Shown piece by piece: positions 1-4,545 of a stretch of 7,048 bases of DNA; position 1 is the stretch's first letter; every line of letters begins with the position of its first letter. Both the position numbers and the translations under genes were made by a program. Below the pieces are notes generated by a model. That model did no database searches and was not told the DNA's origin. It saw nothing but the letters and a program-made list of their open reading frames with translations. Origin of the DNA: Candidatus Methanomethylophilaceae archaeon. Lineage in GTDB: Archaea; Thermoplasmatota; Thermoplasmata; Methanomassiliicoccales; Methanomethylophilaceae. The DNA lies in the NCBI GenBank assembly GCA_023230065.1, contig JALNYB010000065.1:1-7048 (forward strand). The letters are read 5' to 3'.

Positions 1-2
1 GA

Positions 3-263
3 GAAATGCCATTCCTTAGTCTATTCTACCACATTACACTTACCAATGTGAATTATATGGACATCATGACAGTCGAAGTAGAATTGACTGAAGAATCACT
101 CACAGATGATATGACAAAACTGCAGAAGATGACCTCACAACTTTCTACCAGATTGAAAGACGTCCTCAATATAAAGGCAGAGGTGAAGATCGTTCTTCCA
201 GGAACTCTGCAAAGATTTGAAGGAAAATCAAATCACGTCACCGACAATAGAAAATATGATTGA
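3..263 (+). CDS. Phenylacetate-CoA ligase-like protein, C-terminal fragment (5' end outside window)
   Basis: This is the end of an AMP-forming acyl/aryl-CoA ligase of the PaaK family, which activates an aromatic or other carboxylic acid with ATP and CoA. The frame is open to the left edge, so the first ATG (base 6) is internal and not the start. Residues reading TVEVELTEE, then a helix rich in Lys and Leu, then IKAEVKIVLPGTLQRFEGK and a final TDNRK follow the family's C-terminal domain in order and end at the usual place. The family normally has PRSxGKxxRV around the catalytic lysine. Here it reads QRFEGKSNHV: the lysine is kept but Pro, Ser and Arg are replaced, and LSLFY stands where LSPFY-like sequence is expected. 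The gene may be diverged or decaying; the body that would settle this is outside. It ends convergently with the FmdE-family gene, 153 bases away. Family assignment is good; function is unsure. Confidence 0.75.
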   Translation, partial: EMPFLSLFYHITLTNVNYMDIMTVEVELTEESLTDDMTKLQKMTSQLSTRLKDVLNIKAEVKIVLPGTLQRFEGKSNHVTDNRKYD

Positions 264-399
264 CGGGGTTCGTATTGTATTCCGGATTTACATTAGAACC
301 AACAAACAGAGTACTTTCTAAAGTCGATATGATTTATTATTTCAATATTTAACACGATTCCAAAGTAAGAGAATCGAATGAATTTATTCCATACTGTGT

Positions 400-426
400 T
401 TTGAAAATGAATAGATTCATTTCAAA
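400..426. terminator. AT-rich stem-loop across the 3' end of the FmdE-family gene
   Basis: Bases 400-412 (TTTGAAAATGAAT) and 415-426 (ATTCATTTCAAA) pair over 12 base pairs with one bulged A and a very small loop. The stem covers the TGA stop of the minus-strand FmdE-family gene (417-419) and lies between two convergent genes. It could act as a two-way terminator or a 3'-end protecting structure. No long U tract follows on either strand, so the terminator role is an inference. Confidence 0.4.
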
Positions 427-974
427 CGACATGACCACCGTTCATTGTATTCTGTGAAACAATCCAAACACAATTTCTTTCCATCTTTTATCCTTATCAT
501 ATCCTCTCTTACAGCTTCTCCGCATTTTTCACATATAATGCTATTAAAAATCCTTGCCTTTTCCGGAACTTCAGTGGTTGTCTTCTTTATCTCGAACGAA
601 TCCTCTTCCGGACCGTTTATAAATCTGTCTGTTATTGCAGAAAAATCGCAAGCGTTTCTATCAAATGGCTTTACACATACTCTTACGCTTTTGCCTGTTC
701 TTCTATCATAAAAAGAATAAGCCTGTTTGCCTGTAAGCCTGAGGATCATGTTACCTTTTCCTACAGTGCATCCAGTTATCCATTGTATGGCATCTACTCC
801 ACATGCATCATTCTCGGATATGCATACGAGCTCCTCATCCTCTGACCTATCTCCGGATATGCCCATCTCCTTCATAGCAATCTTTGCTGCACGGTATCCC
901 ATAGCAAGCCCAGGGCACGAGTGTCCATGGAAAGATACACATTCATCCCAAACTTTATCCGACAATATATCCAC
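417..974 (-). CDS. FmdE-family protein with C-terminal zinc ribbon
   Basis: The protein belongs to the FmdE family, first named from a molybdenum formylmethanofuran dehydrogenase operon. Its biochemical role is not established; a metal-linked or molybdenum-cofactor-linked role is usually assumed. Of 185 residues, about 1-125 form the FmdE domain: the signature FHGHSCPGLAMGYR is at 15-28 (His16, His18 and Cys20 as likely metal ligands), Cys58 lies in ENDACGVDA, Cys69 in TGCTVGKGN. A zinc ribbon follows, CxxC at 148/151 and CxxC at 169/172. The length is normal for the family. The start is GTG: an in-frame TAG lies just upstream, AGGT sits 10 bases before the GTG, and no other start precedes the HGHSC motif. 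No formylmethanofuran dehydrogenase genes are nearby, so this looks like a stand-alone paralogue. It has its own upstream region of 240 bases and is not closely coupled to the flavodoxin gene. Family assignment is secure; role is open. Confidence 0.9.
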   Translation of the reverse strand: MDILSDKVWDECVSFHGHSCPGLAMGYRAAKIAMKEMGISGDRSEDEELVCISENDACGVDAIQWITGCTVGKGNMILRLTGKQAYSFYDRRTGKSVRVCVKPFDRNACDFSAITDRFINGPEEDSFEIKKTTTEVPEKARIFNSIICEKCGEAVREDMIRIKDGKKLCLDCFTEYNERWSCRLK

Positions 975-1020
975 CGATTTAGAAACCTACTTGATGATAT
1001 TTAAAATTCGCCGATTGATA

Positions 1021-1029
1021 CGATATATC
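1021..1029 (-). promoter_or_regulatory. Candidate TATA box of the FmdE-family gene
   Basis: CGATATATC lies 47 bases upstream of the GTG start. Transcription starting about 25 bases downstream would give a leader of roughly 25 bases containing the AGGT ribosome binding site, which is a sensible arrangement. The core GATATATC is a perfect palindrome and occurs again at 1058-1065, so one or both copies could instead be an operator. Confidence 0.35.
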
Positions 1030-1214
1030 AAAAATACTACTAAAAATCTAAATCCGCGATATATCTGGCATAATGTACTCTATCATTATCAACAAATAAA
1101 AAGTAACAATCTGAATATCACCCAATACGCCAAACCTTCTCCTTCCGATCTGTATTATAAAGGAATGACTGGTATGGATCTTGAAATCATTTATGAATCA
1201 ATTTAAAACGGTAT

Positions 1215-1778
1215 TCACACATCTAATAGAATAGAATTAACAAATTCATCGATCTGTTTGTTATATTCACCTGCAACGATCTTATCTTTACTCGCGAATT
1301 CTGCCATTACAACACCTTTGTATTCAATTGAGTAATATTCACAGAACTGCGTAAATCCACTAATAGATGGCTCTGCAACATCTTTTCCGTCACCCATTGT
1401 GAGAATGACGGCCATTTTTTTCCCTTTCATATCATTATATGAAAAATCAGTAGATTCACAGAGACAATGCAAACGGTTCATGAATGCCAATGTACAAGGT
1501 GTAAACTGCCACATATATATCGGTGTAGCAAGTATGACTAGATCAGAATCTAAAAACATCTGATAGAGCGACTGCATATCATCCATTATCATGCAGTGCG
1601 ATGGAAGTCTCTTCTTCTGACATGCACCACAATGAGAACATCCCCTGATGTCGCCTGTGTAAAGCATTATCTCTTCGGTCTTTACGCCTTTTTCAATGAG
1701 TTTCTTCGAGATAGCGTTTGTGAATTCAGATGTGTTTCCCTGTTTTCTCGGTGAACCGTTAAAGATCGTGACCTTCAT
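1215..1778 (-). CDS. Flavodoxin-family iron-sulfur flavoprotein (NAD(P)H-dependent FMN reductase-like)
   Basis: This is a cytosolic FMN-binding electron-transfer protein of the flavodoxin-like / NADPH-dependent FMN reductase superfamily, close to the archaeal iron-sulfur flavoprotein (Isf) type. The N-terminus MKVTIFNGSPRKQGNTSEF is the classic first strand plus FMN phosphate loop. ATPIYMW at 84-90 is the second flavin-contacting loop. Between them lie Cys47, Cys50, Cys53 and Cys62, a compact CX2CX2CX8C motif of the kind that holds a [4Fe-4S] cluster in Isf; the last spacing is longer than the usual few residues, so cluster binding should not be assumed. At 187 residues the length is typical. 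Starting at the ATG gives a complete first strand. There is no ribosome binding site, but a TATA-like element centred about 26 bases upstream suggests a leaderless message. In methanogens such proteins move electrons from ferredoxin or reduce oxygen species; the partner here is unknown. Confidence 0.9.
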   Translation of the reverse strand: MKVTIFNGSPRKQGNTSEFTNAISKKLIEKGVKTEEIMLYTGDIRGCSHCGACQKKRLPSHCMIMDDMQSLYQMFLDSDLVILATPIYMWQFTPCTLAFMNRLHCLCESTDFSYNDMKGKKMAVILTMGDGKDVAEPSISGFTQFCEYYSIEYKGVVMAEFASKDKIVAGEYNKQIDEFVNSILLDV

Positions 1779-1796
1779 ACTATCAGAACGATCTTT
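1761..1796. repeat. 9-bp inverted repeat spanning the flavodoxin start codon
   Basis: AAAGATCGT (1761-1769) and ACGATCTTT (1788-1796) are perfect inverted copies separated by 18 bases that include the ATG (1776-1778). The feature could be a regulator-binding site next to the transcription start or an RNA hairpin. About one such 9-base match with a short spacer is expected by chance in a window this size, so its position is the main argument. Confidence 0.3.
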
Positions 1797-1799
1797 CGT

Positions 1800-1808
1800 T
1801 ATTAATTA
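1800..1808 (-). promoter_or_regulatory. Candidate TATA box of the flavodoxin gene
   Basis: On the minus strand AATTAATAA is centred about 26 bases before the ATG. That is the spacing expected when transcription begins at or very near the start codon, and it agrees with the missing ribosome binding site. The inverted repeat at 1811-1834 lies immediately upstream of this element. Confidence 0.35.
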
Positions 1809-1810
1809 TT

Positions 1811-1834
1811 GTGCATTTTTAGATAATTATGCAC
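1811..1834. repeat. Inverted repeat GTGCAT / ATGCAC upstream of the flavodoxin promoter
   Basis: GTGCAT (1811-1816) and ATGCAC (1829-1834) are inverted copies with a 12-base AT-rich spacer. Their placement just upstream of the candidate TATA box suits an operator or activator site. Six-base arms are common by chance, so this rests on position only. Confidence 0.25.
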
Positions 1835-1920
1835 TACCGACCGCTGATTTAATATATCTAAAATTAAGCAAGAACACTTCGAATTGCATACAGAACTAAA
1901 AAAACATTCGTATTGATGAT

Positions 1921-1942
1921 GGCCCGGGTAAAAACCCGAGCC
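1921..1942 (-). terminator. GC-rich terminator hairpin after the SpeD-like gene
   Basis: On the minus strand GGCTCGGGT and ACCCGGGCC pair over nine positions (one G-U) around a TTTT loop, 13 bases beyond the TGA of the SpeD-like gene. Seven T residues follow about 15 bases later (1898-1904 on the plus strand). On the plus strand the same stem has a C-A mismatch, so the minus-strand gene is the likely target. It is the strongest hairpin in the window and stands out in AT-rich surroundings. Confidence 0.65.
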
Positions 1943-1955
1943 TGAAAAATTTTAT

Positions 1956-2381
1956 TCAGATATTCCTGAAGCTGATGGAATATTCCATCTTCTTTGCGCC
2001 GAAGTAATCCTGAACGAATTTTGCTGTTTTCTGCGGCGGGAATTGTTTGCATGAGAAAACATCGATGAAACATCTGTCTGTATCCTCTGCGAAATGACCT
2101 GATATTTGTGATGTCTCAATAAGCTGAAGAAGTGAATATCCCTGAACTTTAGGCGCATCACCAAAGAATACAACTATTGGTTCACCGTATCTTTTCATGT
2201 CTATGTATTTTGCAAGGTCTATAGCAAACTGAGTAATATGCTCTTTAGATGAAATCTTTGCATGGTCGCATTCCCCCAAATCTATGCAGACTGCTAAACC
2301 CCATTGTTTTTCATCGTTGTATTTTTTCATTACAGCCTCATCAGAGATGAGCGCGCCTGTGTAAGGACTCATTGTGTACAT
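1956..2381 (-). CDS. SpeD-like pyruvoyl-dependent decarboxylase (S-adenosylmethionine decarboxylase family)
   Basis: The 141-residue protein has the fold of the small prokaryotic S-adenosylmethionine decarboxylases, which cut themselves to form a pyruvoyl cofactor and feed polyamine synthesis. LAVCIDLGECD (29-39) matches the first strand and GCD turn. ETSQISGHFAED (89-100) aligns with the cleavage and catalytic segment ESHxxIHTWPE, and FIDVFSC (105-111) with the family's VDVFTC. Ser91, His96 and Cys111 keep exactly the spacing (+5, +20) of the cleavage Ser, processing His and catalytic Cys of Thermotoga SpeD. Two differences matter: Thr90 replaces the Glu before the cleavage site, and HFAED replaces HTWPE. 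SpeD relatives with altered substrate loops are known to decarboxylate ornithine or arginine, so the substrate is uncertain. A longer form from GTG at 2390 is possible, but that GTG lies inside AGGTGAT, a strong ribosome binding site 4 bases before the chosen ATG. No spermidine synthase gene is adjacent. Confidence 0.8.
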   Translation of the reverse strand: MYTMSPYTGALISDEAVMKKYNDEKQWGLAVCIDLGECDHAKISSKEHITQFAIDLAKYIDMKRYGEPIVVFFGDAPKVQGYSLLQLIETSQISGHFAEDTDRCFIDVFSCKQFPPQKTAKFVQDYFGAKKMEYSISFRNI

Positions 2382-2385
2382 TGAC

Positions 2386-2392
2386 ATCACCT
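2386..2392 (-). promoter_or_regulatory. Ribosome binding site AGGTGAT that fixes the SpeD-like start
   Basis: On the minus strand AGGTGAT matches the archaeal 16S rRNA 3' end and sits 4 bases before the ATG at 2379-2381. It overlaps the GTG and ATG codons that would give longer products, which argues that translation begins at the later ATG. Confidence 0.7.
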
Positions 2393-2395
2393 TTC

Positions 2396-2451
2396 AAGGA
2401 TTACCCTTGTTAATGGCTTTAAAAACATTGCAGTATTTGAAGGATTCCCTT
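2396..2451. repeat. Two copies of AAGGATT(A)CCCTT in the divergent promoter region
   Basis: AAGGATTACCCTT (2396-2408) and AAGGATTCCCTT (2440-2451) differ by a single inserted A and are 44 bases apart start to start. Each has AAGG/CCTT ends and so is partly palindromic. The second abuts the candidate TATA box of the SpeD-like gene. The pair could be binding sites for a regulator of one or both divergent genes; this is an inference from position. Confidence 0.35.
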
Positions 2452-2456
2452 ATAAA
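2450..2456 (-). promoter_or_regulatory. Candidate TATA box of the SpeD-like gene
   Basis: On the minus strand CTTTATAAGG contains the best TATA-like core upstream of the SpeD-like gene. A start about 25 bases downstream would leave a leader of nearly 50 bases that includes the AGGTGAT ribosome binding site. A second T/A-rich run at about 2424-2433 is an alternative. Confidence 0.35.
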
Positions 2457-2573
2457 GATTTTAATTTATCCGACACGAGACAAGTACGCATACAAAGTGT
2501 CGAAAAATGATTATTTGGAGCTATTGATTGTACTTCGGAATATTTTGTCTTTAAATCATATTTTAGGTTTTTT

Positions 2574-2581
2574 TTTATATC
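2574..2581 (+). promoter_or_regulatory. Candidate TATA box of the DUF362 operon
   Basis: A run of T followed by TTTATATC is centred about 34 bases before the ATG at 2611. Transcription would begin about 8 bases before the start codon, consistent with the absence of a clear ribosome binding site there. It is probably the promoter for the whole four-gene plus-strand operon. Confidence 0.5.
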
Positions 2582-2610
2582 AAAATCTTAGTACAGATAA
2601 TGTTGATAAT

Positions 2611-3726
2611 ATGTCCGACTCAAAAGTTTACTTCACAGACATGCACACATCATTGAATGACAGTCTTTTGAACAAACTCAAAAGAGTCATCATAGCGGCA
2701 GGCATAACAGATATTGATATGGAAAAAAAATTCGTCGCTATCAAGATTCATTTTGGAGAATACGGAAATCTTGCATTTCTCAGACCTAACTATGCAAAGG
2801 TCGTCGCAGATATTGTAACAGAACAGAGTGGAATACCATTCCTGACAGACTGTAGCACCCTATATGTTGGAAAAAGAAAAAATGCTGTTGAACATCTCGA
2901 TACCGCCAACTTGAACGGATTCAATCCCATGACTGCAGGCTGTCAGATCATTATAGGTGACGGACTCAAAGGTACCGACGATGTAGAACTTCCTGTAGAA
3001 AACGGAGAATACATCAAAACAGCAAAAATAGGACGTACGATAGCGGATGCCGATATAATTATCACATTAAATCATTTCAAATGCCATGAACTTACAGGAT
3101 TCGGAGGAGCTTTGAAGAACCTCGGAATGGGCTGTGCCTCGCGCAGAGGAAAGATGGAACTGCATACTTCCGGAAAACCTACCATCAACACTGAAAACTG
3201 CAGAGGATGCATGAAATGCACTACTGTCTGCGCGCAAAATGCTATCACGGTTACTTCCAAAAAAGCAAAAATAGATCTTAATAAATGTGTAGGATGTGGA
3301 AGATGCATCGGAGTATGTCCTTTTGATGCGATAACAGCACAATTCGATGAAACCATGAACATCATAGACTACAAGATTGTAGAGTATTCTAAAGCCATCA
3401 TATCAGAAAAACCTAACTTTCATATATCGATAATGGCCGACATCTCCCCTTATTGTGATTGTCATTCGGAGAATGATCTGCAAATTATACCAAATGTAGG
3501 TATGCTTGCATCCAAAGACCCTGTCGCATTAGACAAGGCATGTGTCGATCTTGCACAAAAACAGCCAATGATAGAAGGTAGCAGACTGTATAATAACTGC
3601 AACGGAAAGAAACCTGATGATATCTTCAGATGTACGAATCCAGGAACAGATTGCAATGCCACGTTTGAACACGCAGAAAAAATGAAAATGGGTAACGGAA
3701 AATATGAACTAATAGAGGTAGCTTGA
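2611..3726 (+). CDS. DUF362 domain protein with two [4Fe-4S] ferredoxin clusters
   Basis: This 371-residue cytosolic protein has a DUF362 domain split around a bacterial-type ferredoxin insert. The first half carries CSTLYVGKRKNAVEHL (81-96) and GFGGALKNLGMGCASRRGKMELH (163-185), both typical of DUF362. The insert has Cys197, 200, 203 and 207, then Cys226, 229, 232 and 236 followed by Pro: two complete CX2CX2CX3C motifs for two [4Fe-4S] clusters. The C-terminal half resumes DUF362 with DISPYCDCH (278-285) and ASKDPVALDKACVDL (300-314). The reaction of the family is unknown; the clusters imply electron transfer or metal handling. The reading frame extends upstream to 2374, but homology begins at the ATG at 2611, the promoter lies at about 2574-2581, and the extension would overlap the SpeD-like gene, so 2611 is preferred. 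It is first in a tight operon; its stop overlaps the next start by one base. Confidence 0.9.
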   Translation: MSDSKVYFTDMHTSLNDSLLNKLKRVIIAAGITDIDMEKKFVAIKIHFGEYGNLAFLRPNYAKVVADIVTEQSGIPFLTDCSTLYVGKRKNAVEHLDTANLNGFNPMTAGCQIIIGDGLKGTDDVELPVENGEYIKTAKIGRTIADADIIITLNHFKCHELTGFGGALKNLGMGCASRRGKMELHTSGKPTINTENCRGCMKCTTVCAQNAITVTSKKAKIDLNKCVGCGRCIGVCPFDAITAQFDETMNIIDYKIVEYSKAIISEKPNFHISIMADISPYCDCHSENDLQIIPNVGMLASKDPVALDKACVDLAQKQPMIEGSRLYNNCNGKKPDDIFRCTNPGTDCNATFEHAEKMKMGNGKYELIEVA

Positions 3727-4022
3727 TGATATCAGGATTGTTCGAGATAATGATGCTCCTATGTTTCGCAGCAGCCTGGCCTCTTTCGATATGCAGATCA
3801 CTGGTATCCAAAACATCTAAAGGAAAAAGTGTAACTTTCCTGATAATCCTTATAATAGGGTACATAATGGGAATACTCAATAAATTCGCATCTAACGATG
3901 TCAATTATGTGTTGATTTTTTACATCATAAATATCATGCTGGTTGGCACAGACACAGTTCTATGGTTTAGAAACAACCACCTTGATAAAAAAAGAGATGC
4001 GAAAAAGATGCAACTTCAATGA
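3726..4022 (+). CDS. Small three-helix membrane protein (PQ-loop-like, function unknown)
   Basis: The 98-residue protein has three hydrophobic segments at about 6-23, 36-53 and 59-81 and a basic, hydrophilic tail. The first helix ends in AAWPLSICRS, with Trp18-Pro19 standing where PQ-loop and SWEET-type half-transporters carry their Pro-Gln or Pro-Trp kink. GKS at 33-35 opens the second helix and GYIMGILNK (45-53) closes it. Small proteins of this pattern recur in anaerobic bacteria and archaea as uncharacterised membrane proteins; the PQ-loop link is my inference. I start it at the ATG at 3726, which overlaps the previous stop by one base (TGATG) and has GAGGT six bases upstream; a TTG one codon earlier is less likely. 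Translational coupling with the DUF362 gene is probable. A single three-helix unit would need to dimerise to form a transport path. Confidence 0.8.
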   Translation: MISGLFEIMMLLCFAAAWPLSICRSLVSKTSKGKSVTFLIILIIGYIMGILNKFASNDVNYVLIFYIINIMLVGTDTVLWFRNNHLDKKRDAKKMQLQ

Positions 4023-4043
4023 TGTCACACGTAGGTAAATCTA

Positions 4044-4541
4044 ATGGAAATAACTAGTACAGGAATAAACAACGGGAGAATAGCAGATCGGTTCGGATCG
4101 AAAGGAACTCAGTTCACACCTAATGGCATACCAAGCTATTCCATACCCTTCCATATTTGCAAATCACCGATAAAAACCATCTCGTTCGCCCTTGTGTTCG
4201 ATGACGATGATTCTATTCAGGCTTGCGGATTCACTTGGATTCACTGGACGATCTGCAACCTCAGGAAACCAGAACTCAAAGAGAATGACAGCATAAACGG
4301 TAAAGGATTTATCCAGGGAGTTAACACATGGCATGTAGGATCGGGTCTTTCCATCGAAGAGTCGACCGGATACGGCGGATGCGATCCTCCAGACAATAAA
4401 CACACATACAGATTGAAAGTGTTTGCGTTAGACACTATGCTAGATCTGGAAAAAGGATTCACAATTGAAGAATTGATGCAGGCAATGAACGATCACGTCA
4501 TTACCACCGCCCAGATAACCGGCACCTACGAACCTAAGTGA
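4044..4541 (+). CDS. YbhB/YbcL family protein (phosphatidylethanolamine-binding protein fold)
   Basis: The 165-residue protein has the PEBP / Raf-kinase-inhibitor-like fold seen in E. coli YbhB and YbcL. In bacteria and archaea this family has no settled reaction; a small anion or phosphate-bearing ligand pocket is the common feature. Visible motifs, in order: FDDDDS (52-57) at the place of DPDAP, FTWIHWTICNL (63-73) matching WxHWxxxNI with pocket His67, and GYGGCDPPDNKHTYRL (109-124) matching GPxPPxGxHxY. The length is typical. The first motif has lost both prolines and the alanine but keeps Asp53 and Asp55. There is no signal peptide, so it is probably cytosolic. AGGT lies seven bases before the ATG. 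It sits 21 bases after the small membrane protein and 4 bases before the transporter gene, so it may bind or modify what that transporter moves. Confidence 0.88.
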   Translation: MEITSTGINNGRIADRFGSKGTQFTPNGIPSYSIPFHICKSPIKTISFALVFDDDDSIQACGFTWIHWTICNLRKPELKENDSINGKGFIQGVNTWHVGSGLSIEESTGYGGCDPPDNKHTYRLKVFALDTMLDLEKGFTIEELMQAMNDHVITTAQITGTYEPK

Positions 4542-4545
4542 TAAA

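Noticed and set aside
445..711. 88-codon plus-strand frame inside the FmdE-family gene.
   Set aside because: It is antisense to a gene with clear family motifs, and its own translation shows no family features.
984..995. Possible TAG (pyrrolysine) read-through joining sequence upstream of the FmdE-family start.
   Set aside because: The codons before this TAG show no family similarity, and the GTG after it has a ribosome binding site, so it is just an upstream stop.
2471..2502. Inverted repeat CGACAC / GTGTCG with a 20-base spacer between the divergent genes.
   Set aside because: Six-base arms at this spacing are expected many times by chance in 7 kb, and its placement adds no support.
2374..2610. 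In-frame upstream extension of the DUF362 gene (79 extra codons).
   Set aside because: It overlaps the start of the SpeD-like gene, contains the likely operon promoter, and has no DUF362 similarity. Homology begins at the ATG at 2611.
3067..3365. Two overlapping minus-strand frames opposite the ferredoxin region of the DUF362 gene.
   Set aside because: The plus strand carries eight correctly spaced cluster cysteines, so the opposite frames are by-products of its codon pattern.
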